A stretch of DNA of 64,000 nt from Shewanella halifaxensis HAW-EB4 (GTDB lineage: Bacteria > Pseudomonadota > Gammaproteobacteria > Enterobacterales > Shewanellaceae). Position numbers and translations under genes: made by a program. The stretch spans positions 4,216,001-4,280,000 of the forward strand of contig NC_010334.1 in assembly GCF_000019185.1 (NCBI RefSeq), in the 5' to 3' direction. The notes beneath the pieces were generated by a model. That model was not told the origin of the DNA. It did not search any database and worked only from the letters and a program-made list of their open reading frames with translations. Shown in pieces: positions 18,832 to 28,664 of this stretch (position 1 is its first letter; each line of letters starts with the position of its first letter).

Positions 18832-19827
18832 ATGAATTATCTACAGCTACCCAAAATCGATCTTCACTGCCACCTAGACGGTAGCGTTCGCCCGCAAACT
18901 GTTATCGACCTTGCCAAAATTCAAGGCATTGACATTCCTAGCGATAACGTTGACGACATCAAATCCCTGATGGTGGCGCCAGAATCTTGCCCTAACCTTG
19001 ATGAATATCTGACTCGCTTTGCACTGCCTGTATCGGTTATGCAAACAGAGGCAGCGCTTGAACGTGTATCGTTCGAGCTATTTGAAGATGCCGCTAAAGA
19101 GAACGTGAAGTACCTAGAGGTACGTTTTGGGCCACAGCTTCATCGCAAGCAAGGGCTTAACTTCGAGCAAATTATTGGCAGTGTCGTCAAAGGTATGCAC
19201 AGGGCTGAAGCCCTCTATGATATTAAGGGTAACTACATCCTTTCTATCATTAAGGTACTACCAAAAGATGATATCAATGAGGTTATCGATGCCGGCGCTA
19301 CATTCCTTAACAAAGGCGTGGTGGCGTTTGACTTAGCGGCAAGTGAAGAGCCAGGTTTTTGCCACGAGTATATTCCTTACGCCAAGTATGCCCTCGATAA
19401 AGGCTACCGGATCACCATTCATGCGGGTGAACAAGGCGTCGGTCAGAACGTCTATGATGCAATCTCGCTTCTGGGTGCCGAACGGATCGGCCATGGTATT
19501 CATATCAATAACCATAAAGATGCTTATGAGTTAGTACGAGCTGAGGCGGTAGCACTCGAAGCCTGCCCTAGCAGTAACGTACAAACCAAAGCGGTTGAAA
19601 ACATAGAGAGCCACCCATTTGGTGACTTCTACCGTGATGGTCTACTGGTCACCATTAACACCGATAACCGTACTGTGTCTGATACCACAATGACCAAAGA
19701 GCTACAGCTAGCGGCGGAGAAGTTTAACTTAAGCGAACAAGACTACTTTCAGATCTATAAGATAAGTGTTGAAAATGCGTTTGCGTCTGACGAAGTAAAA
19801 CAGTCTCTATTGAAATTTATTGCCTAA
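18832..19827 (+). CDS. add: Adenosine deaminase
   Basis: Deaminates adenosine and deoxyadenosine to inosine forms in purine salvage. The 331-residue protein has the zinc-ligand HCHLDGS (His12, His14), the ITIHAGEQG segment with the third ligand His and catalytic Glu region, ERIGHGIHI with the catalytic His, and INTDNRTVSDTTM with the zinc-ligand Asp. The ATG at 18832 follows AGGAGAGCTTC and is clearly preferred over the upstream in-frame methionine at 18766. It is transcribed alone and followed by a strong terminator. Confidence 0.96.
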   Translation: MNYLQLPKIDLHCHLDGSVRPQTVIDLAKIQGIDIPSDNVDDIKSLMVAPESCPNLDEYLTRFALPVSVMQTEAALERVSFELFEDAAKENVKYLEVRFGPQLHRKQGLNFEQIIGSVVKGMHRAEALYDIKGNYILSIIKVLPKDDINEVIDAGATFLNKGVVAFDLAASEEPGFCHEYIPYAKYALDKGYRITIHAGEQGVGQNVYDAISLLGAERIGHGIHINNHKDAYELVRAEAVALEACPSSNVQTKAVENIESHPFGDFYRDGLLVTINTDNRTVSDTTMTKELQLAAEKFNLSEQDYFQIYKISVENAFASDEVKQSLLKFIA

Positions 19828-19920
19828 AACCTAAGGCTACTGATTTAAAGTTAGCACTTTAAGACTACTGCTTTAAGATTAGCGCTTTAGCTAAAATAAT
19901 GAGCCAAACGGTATTACAGA

Positions 19921-19951
19921 AAAGGCTATTAACTGATGTTAATAGCCTTTT
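19921..19951 (+). terminator. Terminator after add
   Basis: AAAGGCTATTAAC, TGAT loop, GTTAATAGCCTTT: a perfect 13-pair stem ending in TTTTATTAT. Confidence 0.88.
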
Positions 19952-20395
19952 ATTATGGGCTTTTGACAATAGCCTCCCAGCACTTAGATAAGCTAACGAT
20001 TAAAAGATATCGTAGCTCACGGCTCTAAAGCTTGTGGGCGAATGAGTATAGATTTTAATTTCATCTATAACGCCATTAGTATCGTTATCATTGTAACTGA
20101 CTAATCGATTACCAAAGACATATACTCTTCAGTGGAATTGCTAGCTATAACACCATCTCCATATAGATAGAACCAGCACAGCCCAAACTCAGACTAATTT
20201 GAGCTGAATCGAAACTTAAAATTGTTCTCGTAACTTTTAAGCTCCCCCCTTTTCTCCTCTACGCAAAACTCAACAAGACCAAAATTAACGCTTTTATTTT
20301 AATTTTGTGAACTAGGTACCTATGTTTCGGCGCACACTTGTACGCATAATGAGGTATTAGCCAGATATCAGCCGTATTGACTATTGGAGTTTGCA
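19952..20395. other. Intergenic, no gene seen
   Basis: AT-rich, with stop codons in all frames at short spacing. It holds the promoter of the TM2 gene but no recognisable motif. Confidence 0.4.
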
Positions 20396-20737
20396 ATGCA
20401 GAACATAGATTGCCCACAGTGCAACCATAAAATCGACCTTAATTCAATCTCTTGCCCCCAATGTTATGCAGCACAAGGGCTAGAATCCTTGGCTGGAGTC
20501 GATCCTGATATGCGCATCAAAAATCAGAAGCTTGCCATCTGGTTTAGCTTCCTACTAGGTGGGTTGGGGCTACATAAGTTCTATTTAGGTCAGCACCTAA
20601 AGGGTAGCTTATACTTAGCATTTAGCTGGACACTGGTGCCTATGGTCGTTGGCTGGGTCGATGCGGTCCGCACCCTGAAGATGACACCCTTTAATTTTGA
20701 GCAGCGTTACTGCAAAAGAGTGTCACAGGGGATTTAA
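20396..20737 (+). CDS. TM2 domain protein with N-terminal zinc-ribbon-like motif
   Basis: A 113-residue membrane protein. The N-terminus has two CxxC pairs (CPQC at residues 5-8 and CPQC near 22-25), suggesting a small zinc ribbon. The rest is a TM2 domain with two hydrophobic segments, including GGLGLHKFYLGQ, the typical turn of that family. TGGAG seven bases before the ATG supports the start. Function of bacterial TM2 proteins is not established. It is a single gene followed by a terminator. Confidence 0.85.
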   Translation: MQNIDCPQCNHKIDLNSISCPQCYAAQGLESLAGVDPDMRIKNQKLAIWFSFLLGGLGLHKFYLGQHLKGSLYLAFSWTLVPMVVGWVDAVRTLKMTPFNFEQRYCKRVSQGI

Positions 20738-20793
20738 ACCGTTTTTTAAGTGAGCACCTGCTAAAACGCCCTCACCGTTTTTAAAGATTTAGG

Positions 20794-20819
20794 AAAAGAC
20801 AGCTTAGGCTGTCTTTTTT
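20794..20819 (+). terminator. Terminator after the TM2 gene
   Basis: AAAAGACAGC, TTAG loop, GCTGTCTTTT, then TTA: a 10-pair stem with a U-run. Confidence 0.88.
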
Positions 20820-21454
20820 ATTGGGCGGAGTTGGATTTAAGATTAAAAAGCTTACTCTGTCTCACTATTTAAAAACAATTATAAGCCCATAACTACGCAA
20901 GCTATTTAGTAATATTAATCAGTATAAAGACTTGACCGCTCAGCGAGCGTTTAGCACTTTTGAGGCAAGGTCATTAATTGATCCTAGGTATCAGCTGCTG
21001 CGTTACTCATCCTCCTATATCCATATAGTCGTGCACTTCTACTTTGAACAAGGGGCATTCGCAGCATCTGATCACCATGGTGTTAAGCTGTCCATCCCCT
21101 TTAAGGTCATTTTCTATATCCCTATGGGTCAGTGAAAAGAAATGTCTTATGAATATCGGGAACATACAGGTCGCAGCGAGTGAATAGCATCGTTATTCAT
21201 CGGATGCTAAAAGACTCTGAGTAGATCACTTTATTATACTGATTGGTCCCCCTCCTCTCTCCTAATTTTCGCCCAACTATAGAGGCGTAACGTACCAAGA
21301 TATAATCTTTATATTCACGCAAGCTAAGGCTCTGCCCATCTTATCGCAAACAAATCGACCACAAACAAAGCAAGTAACCAACAATTTCAAGATAAAGATT
21401 GCACTACAAAGCCGTTACCAATACATTCGCGCAACAGTAATTCACAATTGTTAC
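20820..21454. other. Long intergenic region before the riboswitch
   Basis: About 630 bases with only short, unconvincing open frames. The promoter for the riboswitch-controlled mRNA should lie near its right end. Nothing else was recognised. Confidence 0.4.
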
Positions 21455-21540
21455 AGCGAAAAGGCAAACCAGTTGAAAGACTGGGACGCAAAACCACCGG
21501 TCTAAGGGTCAATTGTACCTATGATAGCGGGGATGCCATT
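21455..21540 (+). promoter_or_regulatory. c-di-GMP-I riboswitch (GEMM motif)
   Basis: The conserved GEMM core is present in order: GGCAAACC (21463-21470), a CCAGTT-GAAA-GACTGG hairpin with the GNRA tetraloop at 21475-21478, GGGACGCAAAACC, CACCGGTCTAAGG, a short stem with CTATGATAGC, and the closing GGATGCC. This class binds cyclic di-GMP and often controls motility, adhesion and secreted-enzyme genes in Vibrio and Shewanella relatives. It ends about 100 bases before the M66 protease start codon. The switching mechanism in those 100 bases is not clear. Confidence 0.93.
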
Positions 21541-21643
21541 GGTATCTTGCTACTCAAACAGCTCTCTGTAGTTGTTGATGAGCGACAGGTCATGTTTACG
21601 CGTTTTGCCTTATTGATTTATCTACTTCAATAAGGATTTTTTA

Positions 21644-24600
21644 ATGCTACAAAATAAAGTTCGTTCTCTAGCACTGCTTGTTACCAGCGCGCTGCTGCCG
21701 TTGTCGGCACAAGCACAAATCAATATGCAGCAATCCGCTGAGCAAACCTTCAGTATTATCACAAGTATGAAACAGCGCGGCATGAGTGGCGATGGGGTGA
21801 TTGAAGAAAACAATAAACGTTATATTGTTTATAATAATCATCGTTTTGAACTACACGAAAATAATTACCCTAAGTTTCCACTTCCTTATGGTGGTGCTGA
21901 GGCATTGGCCCCATATTACGATACCTTCCCTTTCCTTGATGAGAAATGGGACATCGTTATGAATAACGACCATGGCTTTTACTTTATCCATGATGAATTC
22001 GGCAGCATGAGCAGCTCAACCGACGGCTGCTTTATTGAGTATAATCCAAATCAAATGTTCTCAACGGAACAAGTCATGCGCTTTGAGAACAAAGAGTGCA
22101 TAAGTGCACCGACTATATCTAATGTTGAACTTTCAGGGGTGTTTGATCTCGGTGCAACGCTTACTTGGCAGGGCCATGTTGCAGGCAATAATTATAAAAT
22201 CAGTTTGACGCAAACAAATAGCAAAATGGCTCCACAGCTGTTTACTGCAAATGAACCTGAGTTCTTCTTCAGCCAACTTATGCCTGAAACCCAATACCAA
22301 GTTCAAATTCAGGCCTGTAACACAACAGCTTGTATTGAGCTTGAGGCATTTAACTTCATCACGGAAAAAGAAAAAGTGGGCTTTCATGATGGAACTCGCA
22401 ACTTAAACCACCTTGAGGGTAATATTGCTGCACATGTTTCATTTATGCAGAGTCACAGTATTACGGCACCGTTTGGCAATGAGGATTTGGGTGCCCCAGA
22501 TATCGTTATTGGCCGGGAAGCGATGTTGTTGGTGAGCCCACAACAAGATGACATAAACCAAATGTGGGTTGAGATTTATCAAGATGGCGAATTGGTTACC
22601 CGTCAAATAATGCTGCCTCCAGCTAACCAACCGAAAACCGATCAATATGCAGTTGAGGGGCGTCCAACGGTAATATTTGGCCACAATTTGTGGAGCTTAC
22701 CGTTAAAATGGAATTGGATAAAACCCGGCTTATCACTGCAGTTTGTTGATAACCATGGTCGACACTCTGAGCTGTCTCAACAAAATATTGAGTTTGGTGG
22801 TGCACCAGAGCTAATCATCCAAAATATCGATATGGGTATGTTAACCCAGCCTCGTGGTCGCAACACTATGGCCAATAACACAGCTGAACATGCCGCGGAT
22901 TATTTCCAAAAAATTCCAGTGTCTAAATTAATCGTCGGCCAATACGCCTCAGCATATTTTGAAAAAGTCACCATGCCAAATGGTAAAGTTTATACCGAGC
23001 GCAGCGAGACTGATGGTGGCTGGCACGGCGGCGATATGCGTGAGGCCATAGGTAAAGCGCTTATTTCAACAGGTATTAACAATGCCAACGTAGGCATAAC
23101 TGCCACAGCTGGCAGTTCACAGGCTTATAATCGTCACTTCAATCACATTACCGCTCATACCAATGTGGGGGTTTATATCGATGCCGAAACAGGGCAAACG
23201 GAAACGGTTGTACACGGTGGCAGTGGCGGTGGTGGGATTGTTACCCTCGAATCAACTACAGGTAACGAATGGTCCCATGAACTAGGACATAACTACGGCC
23301 TAGGGCACTATCCAAGTATGGCCTCTGTGCATGATATGCAAAGCGGCTGGGGTTGGGATGCTGTATTTAAACGCTTTATCGGCAATATCAATTGGCGTGG
23401 GTCTGCTAAAGAGTTAAATCTTGGCGGCGAGATCTCCCCTCCTTATCTGGACATATTTAGCTTCCTGCGTGATGCCCAAGCTGGCGGTGAGAATCAAAAA
23501 ATGGGGTTAGTGAGTAACTATACCTATGAGCACCCAATGCAAGCTAGGCGCACCCAAGCATGGCTTAATAATGGTTACAACCAAACTCCAGATGGCACAA
23601 GCTATTACGTAAAGTGGGATCAAGAGCAGCAAAGCTACCTCAATGTAGAGTCTGATGCACTTGCTGCGCAGCAAACGGGTATAAAAGTTACCACTCTAGT
23701 GGGAATTTACGATCCGATGCGACTCAATCCGAGTCAGATCTATCCAGTGCTCTACGGCAACTATGGCAATACCTTCCAATTACCTAACGCTACAGAATAC
23801 ACGCCTATCGACTCAGGGCAGACATTAACGGGTGGATGGCATCATTATCAAAGTTTAACTGAAGAACAATTAGCATTAACTACATGGAAAACCCTTGCTG
23901 ATAATGGCAATTACAAACGCTTATGCCAGTTTAGCTTTACTACAACTACAGGTGATAATGTCAACTTGGTAGGTCATGTTGATAGCACTAACAACAACTG
24001 CCGAACCAGTGATGATATGCACTGGAGCATTAATGGCCAGTCACAACAGATGGTATCGGCTACAGGTGACTATTCACTGTTGTACCCACTAGGTAGAGGC
24101 CAGATTGTTTACACCCCGACACCAGAGATTGGCGAAGTTAATCTTTGTCTATTAACTGATATCAACAATCCTAGTCATAATGGCGCAGGCTTTGTACAAG
24201 GTGATAAATGTTCACAAATCCCAGGGATTAAGCACAGTAATAATCGTGATTGGACCTACACGATTTGGCGTAATCCAACCGAGCAAGTACAATACAGTCA
24301 CAACAATGTGTGCCGCCTCGAGGTATTAGATAAGCAAGGACAATTTGTTTCTTATGACTTACCGGGCCAGCGTTTAAATAGCAGCGAAAGCAACAAATTC
24401 CATATTAATCTACCCCTGCAGGAATTAGCTCAGGTAACCCTGTATTGTGAAGATAATGAGGGCGTACATCAGCTGGATCAATTAACACCATCACTAGACA
24501 CTGGATTAGAATCACTGCCTGAAGCCGTTATTTTAGGGCAAGAGTATGGTTATGATGTATTAAATACAGGGATGGGTAATGGTTGGTTTGATCACAGCGC

Positions 24601-25054
24601 ACAGATGAACTACAACACCTTAACTAAGCGTGATCTAAACAACCTAGCAACCATGCAAGTCAATAATCTTAGGTTGCCAGTTTGTCGTTTCGAACTTGAT
24701 ATTGATGGCACCACACAAACAGTGCATGGTTTTGTTGAACAGTTAGTTACTAATGATTACCGTTGTACCGGCGGCGACGAGATCACCGTGGTGCAAAATG
24801 GTAGTGAGAACCGCGTTGAGTCTAAACTAAACCAGTTCCAGTGGTTATCAATGTGGAACCCGCAACATACTGGCGAGCAGATTAAGGCTAAAACTGGCAG
24901 CGAGCAAAATCTTTGCAGTATCACTCGCTCAGGGTTCTACGGTGCGGGCTTTATTAATGACGGCGGGCAATGTGTGCAGGCATCAGGTATAAAGTGGTCA
25001 AATGGCTACAACTGGGTATTCTCAAGTGGTCACGCCCAATACACCTATAAGTAA
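21644..25054 (+). CDS. Secreted M66 family zinc metalloprotease (StcE/TagA-like)
   Basis: A 1136-residue exported protein with signal peptide ending ALLPLSAQAQ. The active-site motif HELGHNYGLGH (His545, Glu546, His549, His555) inside WSHELGHNYGLGHYP is typical of peptidase family M66, which includes E. coli StcE and V. cholerae TagA, enzymes that cut mucin-type glycoproteins. A fibronectin-like segment lies near residues 155-240. The C-terminal third has two similar Cys-containing modules (GAGFVQGDKCSQIPGIKHSN and GAGFINDGGQCVQASGIKWS). The ATG follows AAGGATTTTTTA. Expression is probably c-di-GMP dependent through the upstream riboswitch. The mucinase role is inferred. Confidence 0.92.
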   Translation: MLQNKVRSLALLVTSALLPLSAQAQINMQQSAEQTFSIITSMKQRGMSGDGVIEENNKRYIVYNNHRFELHENNYPKFPLPYGGAEALAPYYDTFPFLDEKWDIVMNNDHGFYFIHDEFGSMSSSTDGCFIEYNPNQMFSTEQVMRFENKECISAPTISNVELSGVFDLGATLTWQGHVAGNNYKISLTQTNSKMAPQLFTANEPEFFFSQLMPETQYQVQIQACNTTACIELEAFNFITEKEKVGFHDGTRNLNHLEGNIAAHVSFMQSHSITAPFGNEDLGAPDIVIGREAMLLVSPQQDDINQMWVEIYQDGELVTRQIMLPPANQPKTDQYAVEGRPTVIFGHNLWSLPLKWNWIKPGLSLQFVDNHGRHSELSQQNIEFGGAPELIIQNIDMGMLTQPRGRNTMANNTAEHAADYFQKIPVSKLIVGQYASAYFEKVTMPNGKVYTERSETDGGWHGGDMREAIGKALISTGINNANVGITATAGSSQAYNRHFNHITAHTNVGVYIDAETGQTETVVHGGSGGGGIVTLESTTGNEWSHELGHNYGLGHYPSMASVHDMQSGWGWDAVFKRFIGNINWRGSAKELNLGGEISPPYLDIFSFLRDAQAGGENQKMGLVSNYTYEHPMQARRTQAWLNNGYNQTPDGTSYYVKWDQEQQSYLNVESDALAAQQTGIKVTTLVGIYDPMRLNPSQIYPVLYGNYGNTFQLPNATEYTPIDSGQTLTGGWHHYQSLTEEQLALTTWKTLADNGNYKRLCQFSFTTTTGDNVNLVGHVDSTNNNCRTSDDMHWSINGQSQQMVSATGDYSLLYPLGRGQIVYTPTPEIGEVNLCLLTDINNPSHNGAGFVQGDKCSQIPGIKHSNNRDWTYTIWRNPTEQVQYSHNNVCRLEVLDKQGQFVSYDLPGQRLNSSESNKFHINLPLQELAQVTLYCEDNEGVHQLDQLTPSLDTGLESLPEAVILGQEYGYDVLNTGMGNGWFDHSAQMNYNTLTKRDLNNLATMQVNNLRLPVCRFELDIDGTTQTVHGFVEQLVTNDYRCTGGDEITVVQNGSENRVESKLNQFQWLSMWNPQHTGEQIKAKTGSEQNLCSITRSGFYGAGFINDGGQCVQASGIKWSNGYNWVFSSGHAQYTYK

Positions 25055-25106
25055 AGAGTTAAGCTTTCGCATTAAAGTGAGCTAAATATATAACCCTTAT
25101 AATCAA

Positions 25107-25132
25107 AAGCCAGTTGCTACAGCAACTGGCTT
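25107..25132. terminator. Bidirectional terminator between M66 and RDD genes
   Basis: AAGCCAGTTGCT and AGCAACTGGCTT form a perfect 12-pair stem with a two-base spacer between two convergent genes. AAAATTTGAAG to the right and the A-run to the left give short U-runs on each strand. Confidence 0.75.
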
Positions 25133-25154
25133 CAAATTTTGAGTGTGTTCTTTA

Positions 25155-25829
25155 TTACTGCATTCTGACTACAACTGTTTTACCTATATAGTCGTGAAGT
25201 GCACGGCGTTTTTCGTTAGATAACATGGTAATAAACTCTGAAATATCCCAAATAAATGCCAATACGCCGAATGCAATCACGGTGTTAATGAGTGAATCTG
25301 AAATATTGCCATTTAGCCCAACGGTCACTCCGATATATAACAGTAAGCCTAACCAGAATGCATTAATGGCGAAATTAACCGACTCTCTGCGGAGCGCTTG
25401 TTTAAGCCCAATTCTAGTCTCGTCATCATGATTCAAGACCTTAACCTTTAAGCACATTTTTCCAATTGTCTGGCCGAAGAAACCGTGCATTAGGATGATG
25501 TAGAAACAAAGCTGCATGCCATGAATGGCTTGTTGAAAATGGTTCTGCTGATCGTATTCAACACCAAATAGATAGCATTGACCGATAAGTAACGCACTGA
25601 ACAAGATCCCGTCGAGCATAGCCGCCCAGAAACGCGGCCAAAAAGTCGAGTATTTACTAACTTGATCACGACGCTCACATTCCTGTTTATCCTCTTTTAG
25701 ATAACGAGGATCATTGATGAGCCTTATAATCTCTGCATAACGTTCTGGGTACTGCTTTTTATTTATATGCTGCTCTACATCAAGTAGCTCATCATAACTA
25801 TACGAAGCATAGTCGGGGATTTTATCCAT
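25155..25829 (-). CDS. RDD family membrane protein
   Basis: A 224-residue integral membrane protein. An N-terminal helical cytosolic part (about 1-75) precedes an RDD domain with WPRFWAAMLDGILF, then helices containing GQTIGKMCLKVKV and LRRESVNFAI, and ends LHDYIGKTVVV. These are standard RDD landmarks. RDD proteins are poorly defined; some act as ion antiporters. It converges on the M66 gene and shares its terminator. Confidence 0.85.
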   Translation of the reverse strand: MDKIPDYASYSYDELLDVEQHINKKQYPERYAEIIRLINDPRYLKEDKQECERRDQVSKYSTFWPRFWAAMLDGILFSALLIGQCYLFGVEYDQQNHFQQAIHGMQLCFYIILMHGFFGQTIGKMCLKVKVLNHDDETRIGLKQALRRESVNFAINAFWLGLLLYIGVTVGLNGNISDSLINTVIAFGVLAFIWDISEFITMLSNEKRRALHDYIGKTVVVRMQ

Positions 25830-26325
25830 AAAATCGTACTCTTCCTTTGAGGCATTACATCAGCTTTGATAAAAAACACAGAAATTGAATGGTAATGGCT
25901 AGACTTAGAATTGCCTTTTAAACATTACCAACTGTCTGTTGTTTATAAGCTTAATTAGGAGCGATAAGCATTTTACTGCGTTGCAATATGAGATGAGGTT
26001 CAATATATAAGCAGAGCGCTTATCTATTAACTTGGTTTTGAGCGGCTTCATCTTCCTGATGCAAATTTTGACTACCTAAAAACTTCGGTAGCATCTTCCT
26101 TTTTAAGCTTATTGGCTTTTTATTTAGCCAGTTAGCGTAGCCCTTTTATCTATATAGTGTCTAGCTAAAATTGTAGCTTTATATAATCTTAACTTGCATT
26201 ATTAGTTTCAGTAATCGGTGACCTGTGTCGCTGTACCCTATTGTTCACAAAGGTAATATTTAAATCTCGCGTTACAGATTTTTATTACGACTCCCCAATT
26301 TTTCAACAAAGGATTAGACTTAAAA
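25830..26325. other. Intergenic between RDD and LRR genes
   Basis: Divergent promoter region of about 500 AT-rich bases. No RNA motif or conserved operator recognised, and no GEMM core. A weak ribosome site (AAAGGATTAG) lies before 26326. Confidence 0.4.
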
Positions 26326-27159
26326 ATGGATTACAAACAACCGCTAGCCATGACTCTTCTCGCTCTGGCTGTTAGTAGCAGTTGCTTCGCAGCAGACTAT
26401 CAAAATGTTAACGATATTCCGTTCCAAGATAGTAACTTTAAAAGCTGCGTATTAGCGCAAAAGCTGCAAGATCCCGCAGCTATTACCAAGCTTGTCTGCC
26501 GTCAAGCTAAGGTGAATAACGCCGATGAACTAAACCACTTTCCGGCACTTGAAGTACTTTGGTTATCGGGCCCACAATTGACTCAGGTCGACTTGAGCAA
26601 CAACCCTAAGCTTAGCGAGCTTTCAATCACTAAGTCTAAGCTGAGCCAACTCGATGTGAGTAAAAATACTCAGTTAAAAGAGTTCAATATTAGCTTCAAC
26701 CAAATCGCTAATATCGATCTTAGCCATAACCCAAAGCTGACTGATATCAGTGTGGTTGGCAATCAACTGACTCAGTTGAATCTTAGCCAAAATCCTGAGC
26801 TTACATATCTTTGGGCAAAGGAGAACCGACTCACCTCAATGGACTTTAGCCACAACCCAGCATTAATCCAAGTGGGCTTAACGAGCAACCAACTCACCGA
26901 AGTTAATGTCAGCAAAAACAGTGTGCTCAACAGTTTAGCCCTGATGTATAACCCGTTAACACAGCTGGATGTAAGTCATAATCCAAAGTTGACTAAGTTA
27001 CATCTGACAGACAATAGACTCACCACTATCGATGTTAGCCACAATCCAAAACTGAGAGCTCTTTGGGCAACGGGGAATCCACTAACTGAGCTAGATATCA
27101 GTAATAACCCATCTTTAAGTGACTATGAAGCCGATGAAGGCGTTAAGGTTAGCGAATAA
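26326..27159 (+). CDS. Exported leucine-rich repeat protein
   Basis: A 277-residue protein with a signal peptide (cleavage after SSSCFA) and a short cap with two cysteines. Nine consecutive 21-residue repeats run from about residue 75 to 263. Each repeat follows the pattern L-x-x-L-x-x-x-x-N-x-L-T-x-[LIV]-D-[LVI]-S-x-N-P, the bacterial LRR type seen in internalin-like proteins. It ends with an acidic tail. Such solenoids bind proteins; the partner is unknown. The repeat DNA is diverged, so the repeats are old. It is a single gene with its own terminator. Confidence 0.88.
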   Translation: MDYKQPLAMTLLALAVSSSCFAADYQNVNDIPFQDSNFKSCVLAQKLQDPAAITKLVCRQAKVNNADELNHFPALEVLWLSGPQLTQVDLSNNPKLSELSITKSKLSQLDVSKNTQLKEFNISFNQIANIDLSHNPKLTDISVVGNQLTQLNLSQNPELTYLWAKENRLTSMDFSHNPALIQVGLTSNQLTEVNVSKNSVLNSLALMYNPLTQLDVSHNPKLTKLHLTDNRLTTIDVSHNPKLRALWATGNPLTELDISNNPSLSDYEADEGVKVSE

Positions 27160-27269
27160 CTATCGACGCTCAACCTCTTGATTTAAGGAGTCTTGATTAA
27201 GGCCTCTTGATAGAGAAGTGTTGATATCAAAACCTAGATGTATGGACATTGATATATAGAGATTGATAT

Positions 27270-27306
27270 AAAAAGTCCGGCACTTGCACCAAGTGTCGAA
27301 CTTTTT
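27270..27306. terminator. Terminator between LRR and discoidin-like genes
   Basis: AAAAAGTCCGGCACTTG and CAAGTGTCGAACTTTTT form a 17-position stem with two wobble or mismatch pairs, three-base loop and a following TCTT. It can serve both convergent genes. Confidence 0.75.
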
Positions 27307-27340
27307 CTTACAACCTCATAAGCACCTGATACAGAAAAGA

Positions 27341-28222
27341 CTAACGCTTAAAAGAAAGCCCCCACATCAACAGTTTGCTGCCATCGGTATAATCATCGGT
27401 TGCCGTCGCTGAAATACGAATGCGCTCCGCATAAACCGTACGCGGTAAACTAAACTCCTGCCTTTGATAAGTTGGCGCATAAATCGGCGCAAACTCGAAG
27501 TTCTCTACAGTTTGCCAATCACCATCTTTCCATATATCGAAGCTAAATGTGCGCAGCCTTGTACCTTCACCATTGTTAAACGAACCTAAACGGAAAGTTT
27601 TCATCGGCATAGGCTTTTTATAATCGATATAAAAAGAGAGAGGCAAGTTGCCATCACGCACATCAGCCTGCAAAAACAAGCCGTTGCTGGTATCGAAGTA
27701 CTCGTCATTGATAAAGTGAGGTTCAAGATTATCTGAGTCAATCAAGAAGCTTGAATTCAGGCTGTTATGAGTGTTGTTGCCTCCCAGTTGAAACACCTCA
27801 TCGGCATAATAGGCAATGATATTTTCAAACTGAGGCACCTCTTTAGTCAGCAAATCGGTATACAAGGAGAAATCACCTTTCTCACCATTTGCACCAAACC
27901 ACACACCTTCCCAATACTTGCCATTGACGTTACCAAAATACCAGTTACGTGTTTCACCATTGTGGATCTCAAACTGGAATCTTGGTTTTTCACCCGAGCC
28001 AATATACTGGCTATTAGTGTTCTCAACGTTTCCAGAAATCAATGCTCCAGCCTCCGTTTTTCCGATGACGGTATTTCCAGACAGGTCGATATTCAGCTTA
28101 AGCTGTTTTTGGAAATCGGTTACACCATCCAACACCTCGTCATAGTGCAGGTAAACCGCTTCAGTGGATGAATAGACAAAAGGTGAGATAACGCACAATG
28201 TAGAGAGTAAAAATTTTTTCAT
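27341..28222 (-). CDS. Exported protein of unknown function with discoidin-like C-terminus
   Basis: A 293-residue protein with a signal peptide (MKKFLLSTLCVISPFVYSS). The C-terminal ~110 residues are beta-rich with F-R-L-G-S, W-K-D-G-D-W, F-x-R-x-V-Y-A-E-R-I-R-I-S-A and a final W-G-L-S-F, resembling F5/8-type discoidin modules that bind carbohydrate. The N-terminal half has no recognised domain. It is isolated between the LRR and M4 protease genes. The fold assignment is an impression from spacing and aromatic residues and could be wrong. Confidence 0.6.
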   Translation of the reverse strand: MKKFLLSTLCVISPFVYSSTEAVYLHYDEVLDGVTDFQKQLKLNIDLSGNTVIGKTEAGALISGNVENTNSQYIGSGEKPRFQFEIHNGETRNWYFGNVNGKYWEGVWFGANGEKGDFSLYTDLLTKEVPQFENIIAYYADEVFQLGGNNTHNSLNSSFLIDSDNLEPHFINDEYFDTSNGLFLQADVRDGNLPLSFYIDYKKPMPMKTFRLGSFNNGEGTRLRTFSFDIWKDGDWQTVENFEFAPIYAPTYQRQEFSLPRTVYAERIRISATATDDYTDGSKLLMWGLSFKR

Positions 28223-28664
28223 AATATATGGCCTTAGCTGATAGCAGTATATGTGCTAACTATTACTTTAGTTATTGGTTTAATTGTTTTTTTGTACAAC
28301 TCATGTCTCTGCAGTAAACAGAACCCGACCTTATTTAAGACGACTAAATATCGTTAAAAATAAAGGAAAAGAGTTTTCTCGCTATAGCTAAAATCATATG
28401 GGTAAAAACAATTAAAGACTGAAAAGTCTCCTATGTAAGTAGGCATTTGATTAACCAACGAAATATATCTAAAGCGACGAGGAATACTGGGAGGGCGTCG
28501 ATTTTGACTATACTAATACCCTTAGACGAATACCCTAAGGCTCTAGCTATTAAGAGCTCTGTTAGCGGCATTAGCTAGATTAAAAACAGATGCTACTGCT
28601 ATGTAAATACGTATATATAGAGTCATGTATGCCCCACCCTATCACCCAGAAAGGAGCAAGGTTC
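28223..28664. other. Intergenic before the M4 protease gene
   Basis: Divergent promoter region. It has short direct repeats of ATACCCT(A/T)AG near 28517-28545, but no known operator or riboswitch. AAAGGAGCAAG before 28665 is the ribosome site. Confidence 0.4.

Noticed and set aside
20932..21135. 67-codon open frame before the riboswitch
   Set aside because: It starts at TTG with no ribosome site and has no recognisable composition or family.
21448..21633. 61-codon open frame before the M66 gene
   Set aside because: It overlaps the GEMM riboswitch aptamer entirely; conserved RNA structure explains the sequence better.
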